Below are positions 9,644 through 20,330 of a stretch of 29,974 nt of DNA, piece after piece; the stretch's first letter is position 1, and every line of letters starts with the position of its first letter. Both the position numbers and the translations under genes were made by a program. Origin of the DNA: Chara braunii (lineage: Eukaryota; Streptophyta; Charophyceae; Charales; Characeae); the NCBI GenBank assembly GCA_003427395.1, contig BFEA01000021.1, forward strand, positions 4,065,351 to 4,095,324, read 5' to 3'. The notes under the pieces are model-generated. The model was not told the DNA's origin. It searched no databases and was given only the letters and a program-made list of their open reading frames with translations.

Positions 9644-10883
9644 CTACGAAAAAACTTCCTATAATTAAATAATCATTCTATAGTAAAATTACAATCTAAA
9701 TTTTAAATTTTCATTCCATCTTAAAAAATGTAATTCAAATTTTACAATTTTTCATCTTACTTGCAAACTTTCATTCCAAGAGTAGGGTATCCCTTCGAAT
9801 TTGGACTGCATGCTAGAGATGGAATGAGAGTCTGGACGAGTTCATGAAATATTTTAATTGGACTGTCATTCTAAGTAAGGATTTTCAATCATAAATAAGT
9901 TAATCCAATCTTAATTGAAAGATATTTGTTGTAGTAGAATGAAAATTTAATTAAAACGTTTCATAAACTCATTCAGACTTCCATTCCATCTTGAACAAAT
10001 AGATGTAGTTGGAAGGGAAAACTCATATTTAGACGGGAACTTATCAAATAAAACTGAAAATTCTAGAATTGAACGAACATTGGAATGATAATTTATAAAT
10101 ATGAAGAATTTTTTTTTATAGAATGTTTTTTCAACTTTCATTTCTCATGGGAATTTTTCTGTTGGAACACAAAAAGCTCACCCAACTTTGTTTGATTTTT
10201 TAACATTTTTATTCAATAATTAAAATATTAAATTTACAGTCTAGTAAAGAATTAAAAAAAACTAACAGAAGAATCGGGAGCAGAGATTGTGCTATGTGCT
10301 TGCCGCTTCGTGACTATAAATGTGGCTCTTTTATTGGTAATTTAAAGTTTCTGGAGTTTTGTTTTAACTCTCTTATCGTTGCATGTATCAACAGAAAAAT
10401 TCCCACCAGAAATGAAAGTTGAAAAAACATTCCATAAAAAAAAAATCCTTCATATTTATAAATTCACATTCCAATATTCGTCCAATTCTAAAACTTCCAA
10501 TTTAATTTAATAAGTTCTCGTCTAAATATGAGTTTTCCTTTCCAACTACATCTATTTGTTCAAGATGGAATGAAAGTCTGGACGAGTTTATATTACAACA
10601 AATATCTTCTAATTTAGATTTGATCAACCTATTCATGACTGAAAATCCTTACTTAGAATGACAATCCAATTAAAATATTTCATTAACTCATTCAGACTTT
10701 CAATCCATCTCTATAATGCAGTTCAAATAAGAAGGGATACCCCTTTCTTGGAAGAAAAGTTTTCAAGTAAGACGAAAAATTTTAAAATTGAAATCACATT
10801 TTTAAAGATGGAATGAAAATTTAAAATTTAGAATGTAATTTTACTCTAGAATAATTATTTAATTCTAGGAAATATTTATGTAG
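9644..10883. mobile_element. AT-rich foldback / long-TIR MITE-like element
   Basis: The left half (9644 to about 10165) is the imperfect reverse complement of about 10389-10883. Matching blocks include CTAC...CCTA.AATTAAATAAT and GTAAAATTAC near the ends. Inner matches are 'gatgtagttggaaggg', 'catatttagac' and the pair around CAACAGAAAAATTCCCA that closes a ~220-nt loop. Length is about 1.24 kb and no protein is encoded, so it is non-autonomous. It abuts the CT/CA microsatellite. No convincing target-site duplication was found. Arm divergence looks around 15-20 per cent, clearly older than the foldback element at 5387-6087. Confidence 0.85.
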
Positions 10884-11301
10884 ATGCGTATAATTGGAAT
10901 CAAGTAACCATCATTTTACTGAAAGGGGTTTGAAAAGATTGTCGGGAAGGGTCCACACTCCCATTAGGTGGTGCATAATAAACACTAGCAGCAGAGACGC
11001 TGTAGACGCAGACAAAAATAGGTTCAGCAGAGCCCACAATCACCGCCAACAAGCAACATTTGAATTGACCAGATTATGTCATGATCATTGACATAAGATC
11101 ATCCATATCTGAAGTGCAATGACATGCACAATTTCAGTCTAACCAAATGTGTTTGCTTTTTCAATTTGTTAATCTATCAATTTCTATTCTCAGGTTTTTC
11201 TCAGTCGAAGCCGGATAATGGCCCCGGTGTTACAAACTGATGTATGTTCATATGGGACGCACGTGCTGCTCCCCACGAATAGACTGGAGCTTCTTTCTGT
11301 C
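10884..11301. other. Unassigned sequence with a short perfect palindrome
   Basis: No gene is recognised. TTATGTCA (11074-11081) and TGACATAA (11089-11096) form an 8-bp inverted repeat around a 7-nt loop. Confidence 0.5.
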
Positions 11302-11325
11302 AAAAAAAAAAAAAAAAAAAAAAAA
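11302..11325 (+). repeat. A24 homopolymer at the inner end of the inverted-repeat arm
   Basis: Twenty-four A residues directly abut GGTGTACC, the exact inner end of the right arm. On the minus strand it reads as a T run following the exon start. Confidence 0.95.
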
Positions 11326-13248
11326 GGTGTACCAACAAACGAGGTACAATTCCCAACTCCGATCAGAAAACAAAGAAAGTGGGAGAGAAGGTTAACGACA
11401 GTCGTATTTTTCATCACCACTTCAGGATACCCTTCACCACTTCACGATACAACCTGCCTAAACATGTGGTTTTCAGGGTCTTCTGACCTTTCACCACTTC
11501 ATGACCATTCAGGTCTGAGAATCCTGAATGGTTATGAAGTAGTGAAAATTGCGAAGACCTTGAAAACCACCTGTTTAGGCAGGTCGCATCCACAAGTGGT
11601 GAAGGGTGGTTTTCATGGTCTTCGGACCTTTCACCACTTGAGGACCATTCAGGATTTTTAGACTGCCAAAAACTCTCGCTTGATCACTTCAGGACACCCT
11701 TCACCACTTCAGGATGCAGCCTGCCTAAACAAATGGTTTTCAAGGTCTTCAGAGCTTTCACCACTTCGGAACCATTCAGGATTTTCAGACTGCCCAAAAC
11801 TCTCACTTCAATATTTTCATTCCTGAATTTCCAGTTACCCGATAACCGTTTGTGGAGAGTGGAAGACAACTTTGAAATCCCGAAGTGCGTTTTCGGGACC
11901 GAAACACCGAAAGCACATCGGGATATAATCTTCAAGATGGAGAAAAAAGACTAAGTAAAACACCGAAGTCCCGAAGTTTGTTTTTGGTACCGAAGCACCG
12001 AAAGTGCGTCGGGATATAATGTTCAATTTGTAGAAAATAGACTAAGTAAAACACCGAAATCCCTAAGTGTGTTTTCGGTACCGAAACACCGAAAGCACAT
12101 CGGGTTATAATGTTCAAGATAGACAAAAGAGACTAAGTAAAACACCGAAATCCCGAAGTGTGTTTTCCATATCGAAGCACCGAAAGCGCATTGGGATATA
12201 ATGTTCAAGGTCCAAAAAAACGACTAAGTAAAACACCGAAATTTCGAAGTATATTTTCGCTACCGAAACATCGAAAGCGCATCGGGATATATTGTTCAAG
12301 ATGTAGAAAAGAGACTGGGTAAAACACTGAAATCCCGAAGTGTGTTTTCGGTACCGAAACACCGAAAGCGCATCGGGGATATATTGTTTAAGATGTAGAA
12401 AAGAAACTAAGTAAAACACCGAAATTCGAAAGTGGGTTTTCGGTACCGAAGCATCGAAAGCGCATCGAGATATAATGATCAAGATGTAGAAAATAAACAA
12501 AGTAAAACACCGCAATCCCGAAGTGCATTTTCGGTACGGAAACATTGAATGCGCATCGGGATTAATTGTTCAAGATGTAGAAAAGAGAGTAACTAAAACA
12601 CTGAAATCCCGAAGTGCGTTTTAACGAAGCATCGAAAGCGCATCGGTATATAATGATCAAGATGTAGAAAATAAACTAAGTAAAACACCGAAATCTCAAA
12701 ATGTATTTTCGATACCGAAACACCGAATGCGCATCGGGATATATTGTTCAAGATGTAGAAAAAAGACTAAGTAAAACACCGAAATATCGAAGTGCATTTT
12801 GAGTAGCGAAGCACCGAAAGCGTATCGGCATTTGATGATCTAGATGTAGAAAATAAACGAAGTAAAACACCGAAATCCCAAAGTGCGTTTTCGGTACCGA
12901 AGCACCGAAAGCGCATCGGGATATATTGTTCAAGATGTCGAAAAGAGACTTAAGTAAAACACCGAAATCCCGAGGTGCATTTTCAGTACCGCAACACCGA
13001 AAGCGCATCGGGATATATTGTTTAAGATATAGAAGAAAGACTAAGTAAAACACCGAAATCCCGAAATGCGTTTTGGGTACCGAAGCACCGAAAACGCATC
13101 GAGATATAATAATCAAGATGTAGAAAATAAACTAAGTAAAACACCGAAATCCCGAAGTGCGTTTTCGGTACCGAAGCACCGAAAGCGCATCGGGATATAA
13201 TGTTCAACATGTAGAAAAGAGACCAAGTAAAACACTGAAGTGTAAAAC
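11326..13248 (-). repeat. Right arm of giant inverted repeat
   Basis: Reverse complement of 278-1789. Its minus strand carries, in order: satellite units, the modular block (11400-11850), 'atgaaaaatacgactgtcg', a pyrimidine stretch, and the exon start. There the frame still reads R-S-W-E-x-Y-x-V-C-W-Y-T (CGG AGT TGG GAA...), with replacements compared with the left arm. The arm breaks at GGTACACC and is followed by an A/T homopolymer. Confidence 0.9.
11865..13248 (-). repeat. 91-bp satellite array, right copy (inverted)
   Basis: About fifteen units of the same satellite, in opposite orientation to the two left arrays. Like the left array it contains alternating 'cttgaacaata' and 'cttgatcatta' linker types (read on the minus strand), so it belongs to the same subfamily as the left arm and not to that of the middle array. 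Units near 12600 lack part of the palindrome. Confidence 0.95.
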
Positions 13249-13446
13249 CATAAAAATGGTAACTTTAGTGTCGGTGTACCATATATAATAGTCATTTCGC
13301 TATACATTTGATGAAAAAAAAACTTTCATTAACCATCTTTCGATTCTTTATGATGTAAATATGTGCATATGTTTTATTTTAGTTTCCTTTTGATGATGTG
13401 TAAAAAGAACTAGGATCAGTGTTGGGTTTCATGCTTGGTTGAGACC
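13249..13446. other. AT-rich spacer, no gene seen
   Basis: AT-rich sequence immediately outside the inverted repeat. No recognisable element end or gene was found. Confidence 0.5.
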
Positions 13447-13690
13447 GTCCTAGTCGACCGACGTTTGTTTCACACCTAGGAGATCAGCGCCCTAGGGACG
13501 GGCGACGTTCGGGGTCGTTTGGCGTTAATCAAGCGTATTTATACTACAGCGAACGAGCAAACGCCCTCAGCTGACCTACCTCTGCAATTGCATCATAAAA
13601 ACTGTCGCACGTGGGTCAGTAGCTCGGTAGGGATACGCCCCTAAGGGTGGTGACAGCCCTTTAGGGAATGATAAGTTATGCCCCGCAGGA
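13447..13690 (+). repeat. Dispersed repeat family, copy 1 (partner 29748-29974)
   Basis: Shares ordered blocks with the end of the window: GTCCTAGTCGACCGACG, CTACAGCGAACGAG.AAACGCC, 'acctctgc.attgca', GGGATACGCCC and AAGGG..GTGACA. Identity is roughly 70 per cent with indels, in the same orientation. It could be an LTR or promoter region of another retroelement family. Confidence 0.75.
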
Positions 13691-14149
13691 ACCTATCCTG
13701 TCGTAGGGGACCGCGGGATATACAACTGGCGCACCCGGCCAGAGCGGCGAAGGGACAACGCAATCGCGGTCGTCTCAGCGGCTCCCGAGTTGTCTCCTGA
13801 TGTTATGTTTTGTTTCTCCTGCGTGACATGGCCGGGAGGGTTCTCGCATTTGCGAAAAAGGCGGGAGCCGATGCGCTCGACAGCGATTCACATGACAGTG
13901 AAGGAATTGACTAAACAAGAGTGAAAGGATCATCAAAACACTAGAATAAGCACAAGGCAAAGTTGCGATTTGTTACCAAGTGAGAAAATGAAGTGAAAGT
14001 GAAGGGAGAGTGAGTGAAACTCACTGTTATGCATGAAAGCAAAAGAAGGGAAGTGGCGATTTACATGAGAGGGCAGGAATGGTTTACGAAAAGACCATTA
14101 CTAGTGACCAAGTCTCTTACTACTTAGTCTAAGTTTTAGAAAGTTTCTA
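13691..14149. other. Unassigned sequence, no recognised gene
   Basis: GC-rich to about 13880, then purine-rich. It may be a continuation of the dispersed repeat that begins at 13447, but the window ends before the second copy reaches this part. Confidence 0.35.
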
Positions 14150-14362
14150 TGGAGAGAGAGAGATGATGAAGAAGAAGAAAAAAAGAATGTCGATAAGAGA
14201 TCATTGGGGGAGTAGGAGAAGGAAGGGAAGAGGAGGAGGATGAAGAAGAAGAAAAATAATGAAGAGGAAGAAGAAAAAAAAAAGGAGGAAGAAGAAGAAG
14301 AAGAAGGAGAAGGAGAAGGAGAAGAGGAAGAAGAAGAAAAAAAGAAAAAGAAAAAAAAATCT
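14150..14362 (+). repeat. (GAA)n-type polypurine tract
   Basis: About 210 bp of almost pure A/G with GAAGAAGAA and GGAGAA blocks. The minus-strand frame across it (Ser/Leu/Pro-rich) is an artefact. Confidence 0.93.
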
Positions 14363-15489
14363 TCTCCTTTCCACTCACCTCCTTAGTATCTTGGAATTGA
14401 AGTGTCACTCTTGATAATGTTTTCTCCTTCACTTGGCTATGGCTCCCTTCCCCTTCAAGCCTTTACCACTCCTCCTTTTCAGTCCCTCTCTGATGATGAC
14501 AAACTCCTATCACTATGGTTATGGAGTCTTTCCCTCTAGGAGGGCTAATGGGACTCCCTCTAGCCTTCCCTTCTCCCTCACAGCCTGAGGGCTATGGTGG
14601 ATCACCTCCCTAGGCCAGCCTCACTACCACCAGCCTCTAGAGCTCCTCACACTAGCCCACAGTCTCCTCTAAGCTCCCAAACTGGCAGGGGTTCCCCTCT
14701 CCTCACTCCAAGTTAGAGAAGTGTTCCTATGAGCTCACTCGGGCAGCATGGACACACCTCATGCAAATGTAAGTATGTCGGACTGAAACCTCAGCTTATG
14801 TAGGCTAAAACCAGCACTCTGGCCAGCCCATGGGCCTCCCCATGTGCCTTGAGATGAACTGAGGTACCCCGAAGGCAAAAATTCACTACCAGGCCTTTCC
14901 GGGGGTATCCAGGCTTTATTGGCCAAGTACATGCAGTCTGAGTGGTTGGTACCAACTCGGATTGCCTCTTGGCCTCCTTCAGCCTCTTTTTCCTTTTCAA
15001 AATGCTGCCACCTTGAGTCCAAATGCCCAAGGAGCAGCCCCACTCGAGAGAAAAAGACCTAGTGGACCTTTGTCTCAATTTTTTGAGTTTTTATCCCATT
15101 TTTGGTACGCCGAGGTGTTTTCCCATGCCCCGGTGTTATTTCAGCCTTGGTTCTAGCTGAGATCCAATACCAGCAATATTCTGAATTACCCCTTGGTGAT
15201 CCTTGCTTCAAATTTGAGCCTCTAAGCTCACTTTTTCAATTTTTGGTGCATTTGGTCATCCGTTTGGGCCAAATGCACAATTTTGTCATTTTCTTTCTTT
15301 TGTTTCTTTCCATTTTGGGTTGCCAACTCATTCCGGAGTTGGCAATTTGAGTTGACCTCCTAAAAAACGGCCATATTTTCTCCTTCATGGATCAAAATCT
15401 CAGATCTATGACCCAAAAGAAAAACGACTATTTTTCCTTTGCATTTTCTCTACAATCTGGATTGCCCTCCCCTAAATGTGGAGGGATGA
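14363..15489. other. Pyrimidine-rich sequence, no recognised gene
   Basis: C/T-rich DNA with only short frames. A perfect 10-bp inverted repeat, TTGCCAACTC / GAGTTGGCAA with a 6-nt loop, lies at 15320-15345. Confidence 0.4.
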
Positions 15490-17025
15490 GGTCACAATAG
15501 GGACCTGCCAGTCCCTACTGTGCCAGTCCCAATAGGCCGGCACATTCTCCTCCACTTTTTTTTCCCCCTTTGTCTCATTCTCCCTCAATTTTCTTCGAGT
15601 TTTATTTTCTATTCTTTTATTTCTGATGTGACAAGTGTCAAGTGGCTGAGTCTTTTTCGAGACCATGGATCTTCACCCATGGCCAGATTCAGACGCAGCA
15701 GTTGACCGTTATATCTCGGATTACAATAATGAAGCCCCCACACTCAAGGGGACTTCATTTTGCATCCGTTAGCCTCGATTTTGAGCCCCCTTTGTTCCAA
15801 TTTTTTTTTTACGGTCTTTTTTCCATGATGAGCTCCTTGGGGGCTCTATTTTCTCATGCCTAGGTAGTCCGAGATATCTCGAACTTTTGGGCATCCTTTC
15901 CATCATCATTATTATTATTTTTTTTTTCTCATGGCTCTCCCACTTGATCCCACTTGCACCAGTGATGCTAATATTTTCCGCCGTCTAGATCTTGATCTTG
16001 ACGGTGTCGTTTGCTTCACGTGACCATACCTTATGTTGGCTTATGGTTCCCTTGGGACATCTCAAGTCATTTTCTCTGTAATAGTTCCATTTTTTTGTCT
16101 CGTCGGTAGTCCCGCCGATGCATGTCTCATTTTTTGACTATTTTTATTTGGTTTCATTTAGTCCCCGGCATCGTCCCGAATGTCGTCTCATTTTTATTTT
16201 AGGACCTCCTTGTCCTTGTAAGTTTCAATATCCCCTCCTCAAGTGCCCCATGTGTGTCGATTATTCTTGGCCGCGAGATCTCATCTCATGGTTGTCGTTT
16301 ACCGTCTCTATTTGATTCTGCCGAAATCACTTCTTTCTAGCCTTTTGGGTTCGCCATGGCTTCCTTGGTCTAGGCATCCTTAAGCAGTTCGTTATTTCTC
16401 AGACTGCAACTGTGGTCATTTCCCTAGTCCCACAGCCCCACAACTTGCCCCAAGTTGAAAGAAAATGAAGTGCTCAATTTTCAAGTGCATCCGAGCTCAA
16501 TATTGGCTCCGGATGCACCTAAAACATGCGTTTTCCCTTCCCCATGCACTTCGTTGTAACTCGGACTGCAGTAGGGTTCAATTTTCTAGCCCCATTGCCC
16601 CACAACTAGCCCAAAACTGAAGAAAAAAGAAACGGTCAACTTTCAAATGCATCCGGGCTCAATATTGGCTCCAGATGCACCTAAAACTTTGTGTTTCTCC
16701 TCCCCTTTATGCAATCCGTTGTATCTCGATTGCATGGGGTCTTGATTTTTCTTGATTTTCTGTGCAAAATCAAGAGAAAATCAAAGTCCTTTGCAACCGC
16801 CATATTCCAGAATGTATCTGGTCACGGATGTACCTCCCTATGTGGCCGTTTTTTATCGTTAAGGTTTTTTTATCTTTTCCTTGTTTTTCTCTTTTCTTTT
16901 ATTTTTTTTTCCCTCCCTTTTTGAACAGTAGGGGCTTGTCAGTCCCTACTTGCGACAGTCCCTACTGACGGCCAACTCACTCCCTCCCTCTCACTCCTTT
17001 TTTTTTATTCTCCCTCTTTTTCTTT

Positions 17026-17073
<48 letters not shown>

Positions 17074-17490
17074 NNNNNNNNNNNNNNNNNNNNNNNNNNN
17101 NNNNNNNNNNNNNNNNNNNNNNNTTTTTTTTTTTCTTTCTTTTTCTTTCTTTTTCTAGCATGTCAAGTATCAAGTAGTCGTTAAGTTTTTTTTCTCTTTT
17201 CTTTTCTTCCCCCTCCCTTTTTGGACAGTCGGGACCTGCCAGTCCCTACTTGTGGTAGTCCCTACTGACGACCAACTCACTCACTCTTTCTCACTCCTTT
17301 TGTTTTATTCTTTTTTTTTTTTTTTCTTTTTTTTTTTCTTTTTCTAGCATGCCAAGTGTCAAGTAGTCGTTAAGGTCTTTTCGAGGCCCTTCCTTTTAGT
17401 TTTGGCCCTCCCTATGCCCATGGTGCATTCCGTTATATCTCGGACTGCAACTGTGGCTCCCACATGCCCATGGGAGTCTCCGTTTACGTC
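15490..17490 (+). repeat. Block of diverged repeated segments around an assembly gap
   Basis: Recurring words appear in the same order: 'gacctgccagtccctact' (15503, 16936, 17230), 'caagtgtcaagt' (15629, 17160, 17351), and 'gttatatctcggactgcaa' and variants (15709, 16390, 16550, 16708, 17430). The 300-bp unit 16927-17226 is repeated at 17227-17480. A second tandem pair of ~165 bp lies at about 16390-16720 and shares 'gctcaatattggctcc.gatgcacctaaaac'. AGTAGGG/CCCTACT words also allow local hairpins. This may be untranslated or LTR sequence of a retroelement, but no coding region is attached to it. Confidence 0.75.
17074..17123. other. Assembly gap (50 N)
   Basis: Exactly 50 N inside a poly-T tract within the 300-bp duplicated unit. 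The round number suggests a placeholder, so the true length is unknown. Confidence 0.99.
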
Positions 17491-17810
17491 TATTTCTCTC
17501 ACACAGTAGTCCCTCATATTCCGATTTTCTCCTGGAGGCCTATTTTTCACATGAAGTCTCTTTTGACTCCATTTTCTTGGTGGAGATCAATCCGATATTT
17601 TTTGGGTTGCTCCCATGCCTCCCCCTTCATGTTTCTTAACTTTTTCTTTTCCTTTTGGCCTTCCCGTTTGTTTCCACTAGTGCTTACACTAGTGGTGCCA
17701 ATATTCTTGGTCGTCAAGATTTCGATCTTAACGGTGCATTTGATTGTTTTCCCCTCATGCCGATCTGCAGTTCCTCTTGAGACCTTCTCATGTCCCCGCC
17801 ACTTGTACCG
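17491..17810. other. Unassigned sequence
   Basis: Pyrimidine-rich sequence with no recognised gene. Confidence 0.4.
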
Positions 17811-17985
17811 TCGGTGGTCCCCGACACTTTGTCCCACCGGTGGTCTCTGACACTTGTTCCGTCAGTGGTCCCCGACACTTTGTCCCGCCGGTGGTCCCCA
17901 ACACTTGTCCCGTCAGTGGTTCCCGACACTTTGTCCCGCCGGTGGTCCCCGACACTTTGTCCCACCGGTGGTCCCCGATGCCTTT
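17811..17985 (+). repeat. 25/26-bp minisatellite with alternating units
   Basis: Seven units starting GTGGTCCCCGACACTT. A 26-bp form ending TTTGTCCCRCCG alternates with a 25-bp form ending TTGTCCCGTCA, making a 51-bp higher-order repeat (51 is divisible by three, so frames stay open). The translated VVPDTLSRRWSPT repeats come from this and do not indicate a protein-coding gene. Confidence 0.92.
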
Positions 17986-18500
17986 CCTCAAAGTGTCTTA
18001 TGTTCTTTTGGCATTTATCGCCCTATGGTGACCCCTTTCCCTTGTTTTTTTTTGGGCCTTGCGCGCGCGGGTTTCTCCGGCCGTGGGCCTCCAATCCGTG
18101 GTTTCCGTTAATTGTCGTAGGCGCCCCCCATGTTGGGCCCTTATTTTCTAGCGTCCCGCGGCCACCATGGTCGGCCACCTCTCGGTTTCCCTATTCTCTT
18201 GTCATTTGCCGTACCGCGCTTGCTAAGTTAATGGCTCCCCGGGTCTTTGTCATGCCGAATTCAGATGACCCTCCTGATCCCATGCTATGCCCTTATGCGC
18301 CCGTGTCTTGTCACTTACTTGCTTGCCGTTGCCGATTCTTTCTCCCTGCGGTACTCAGCCCAGGGCATCATTCCTCACGGCGGTCCCGTCCTAGTCCTTT
18401 GTCTTTTTTCTCTCTCTTGTCTTCTTACTCCAGATTTCTTTGTCGTGCACAACTTGGCTATATATCGGCTCTCAAGTGTCGGGATGCTATTCGAGATCCA
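17986..18500. other. Unassigned sequence upstream of the retroelement
   Basis: No gag matrix or capsid-like sequence is recognisable in any frame, although this is where gag should lie. The element may be 5'-truncated or rearranged near 18480-18520. Confidence 0.4.
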
Positions 18501-18516
18501 CAGGTCTCGACACCGG

Positions 18517-18593
18517 TATTCATGCGGAGCTTGCATTAACTGCGGCAAATATGGTCATCAGCAGTTCAAATGCAAGAACGTGAAAGTTTCTTA
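18517..18593 (+). pseudogene. gag: gag C-terminal remnant: CCHC zinc knuckle
   Basis: 18532-18573 encode CINCGKYGHQQFKC, a perfect CX2CX4HX4C zinc knuckle as used by retroelement Gag to bind RNA. The frame stops at TAA 18592-18594 and overlaps the next frame (protease) by about 25 nt, as is common at gag/pol borders. No capsid region is seen upstream. Confidence 0.85.
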
Positions 18594-19398
18594 AAAGATT
18601 CCTCCCAAAGGTGGTTTTGGGTGATCTTTCGCCCAGCGTGGTGTCTCTACGAGCACCAATTAGGGAAACACATCCGGCCAATAGAAGTAATCGTTGCTTC
18701 TACTCATGCTGAAGTGGTTGATAAACCCTCACCACTTCAGGAGTTGGTCGAAGCTATTGACTCTCTAGACATCCCGCAGATGCATCTGGATCAAACGACA
18801 CTCTGCTCGTTAGATGTATCTAAGGCCTTAGAAGACTTGGAAACCGGGTGGTCGGCAAGGGACCCTCGCGAGTCTTGGGTGACACTGTCTAGAGGTCCTA
18901 TAGAGAAGCATTTTGTCGTGGAAATCGATGTAGGTGGTCGCAAGTGTGGTGTCTTTGTAGACATTAGCTCTACCTGGAATTTCACAAGTCGTGACTGCAT
19001 TCAAAGACTGCGCCTAGGGGACCGGGTGCAATGCTTGGGTTGATTTTTAGCATCTACCCTAGCCAACAAAGAGCGCATGGTTGTAAATGACTACGTCAAG
19101 GGACGTAGTTTGTGCCTTCTACTATGAAGGTGGGAAGCTTAATCATAGGATTTCATTCCTAGTTAGCGACAACTTGCCATTTGACATACTGTTAGGTATG
19201 TACTACCTCGAGGTTGCAAGGCCCCGGTTCGACTGGGACAGAAACCTGCTTAAGCATGTTCTTCCGGAAGGGAGGACAATCAGACTCGCGAAGCACAAGC
19301 CTAGTAGTCTGATAAACACGGTTGTATGTGTGCATCAACATTCTGCAATTGTCCTTAGAGAGCCAAGAGGAGGGTATGTACTTAGTTCTTGCATCTGA
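18594..19398 (+). pseudogene. pol: pol: retropepsin-like aspartic protease, broken
   Basis: The frame opened at 18570 leads to EIDVGGRKCGVFVDISST, where the catalytic D-S/T-G triad is expected at 18960-18968 but reads Asp-Ile-Ser. Asn-Phe follow at the usual place. The frame ends at TGA 19041-19043. The remainder of the fold continues one frame over from about 19060, ending with FDILLG (19180-19197), the usual second signature of this fold, and YLEVARPRFDW. The changed active site plus the frame break mean no protease activity. The retropepsin would normally process the Gag-Pol polyprotein. Confidence 0.8.
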
Positions 19399-20330
19399 GA
19401 AAGGGGATCCCGTTGAAACATCCCCAAAGATAGAAATTGTCGTCGCTAAGTGTCCTGATCTGTTCGAGGAGCCTTCATGAGTCATCAACAGGGAGGTTAT
19501 CCATGCCATAGAGATCATCCCAGGTAGCAAAACACCGAAGGTAAGAATCTATAGGATGACTCCGACCGAGTTAGACGAGCTTCATCAGCAATTGAAAGAT
19601 CTTACAGAGAAGGCTTTGATTCAGCCTAACACCTCCTCCTTCGGCTCACCAGTTTTATTTGTCCCGAAGAAAAGGGGACATTGAGGATGTGCATTGATTA
19701 TAGAGGCCTCAATGTCATCACCGTTAAGAACGTAGAGCCTCTACGACGCATCGACGACGTGTTGGATAGGGTGCAAGGATGTAGGTACTTTACCAAGGTA
19801 GACTTAAAATCCGGTTACCATCAAATTGCCATTAAACCAGAGGACCAACACAAAACCGCATTTCAGACCACGTACGGTTTGTAGGAGTTTGTGGCGATGG
19901 CCTTTGCAATGCGTCGGGTACATTCCAGCACGTCATGAATATGGTATTTCATGACTACTTTGATAAGTTCATCGTCATGTACCTCGACGATATTCTTATC
20001 TTAAGTAGAACAGTTGAGGAGCATGCCTAGCATGTAGAAACAATATTTTCACTCTTGCGACAACATTAGTATAAGATAAATTTAGGGAAATGTGAGTTCG
20101 ATCGCACTAAAATCTTGTACTTGGGTCATCAAATATCCGCGGAAGGGATAAGGCCCGAAGATGCCAAGGTGGCTAGCATTCGTGACTGGCCATGACCTCA
20201 GTTTGTGACCAAGGTCACATCATTCTTAGGAATGTGTGGTTACTATCGTAACTTTGTGAAGAGCTATAATATGTTTTTCTCCCCTTTGACTGATCTAACA
20301 CGCCTTGACATTCCATAGGAATGAATAGAC
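19384..20330 (+). pseudogene. pol: pol: reverse transcriptase domain, broken
   Basis: RT fingers begin with RIYRMTPTEL...LKDLTEKALI and SPVLFVPKK (19540-19675) in one frame. They switch near 19675 to RMCIDYRGLN...KVDLKSGYHQI, then near 19900 to a third frame. The catalytic Y-L-D-D is present at 19980-19991, and LGMCGYYRNFVK of the connection lies at 20225-20265. In-frame stops are TGA 19478, TAG 19882, TAG 20028, TAG 20067, TGA 20193, TAG 20316 and TGA 20322. Many lie where related elements have Gln, Arg or Trp, pointing to C-to-T or G-to-A changes. Confidence 0.92.

Noticed and set aside
9427-9672. Frames over the CT/CA microsatellite on both strands
   Set aside because: Pure dinucleotide translation (SLSL, HTHT, CVCV).
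14136-14432. 98-aa minus-strand Ser/Leu/Pro-rich frame
   Set aside because: Translation of the GAA polypurine tract.
16950-17177. Frames spanning the N gap
   Set aside because: Composed of poly-T/poly-A and N placeholders.
17790-18539. 249-aa frame with PDTLSRRWSPT repeats
   Set aside because: It derives from the 25/26-bp minisatellite. The downstream part has no domain and does not resemble gag.
18709-18740. Hairpin CTGAAGTGGT/ACCACTTCAG resembling the modular block at 1300-1710
   Set aside because: It lies within the retroelement frame and is only 10 bp; the similarity is probably chance.
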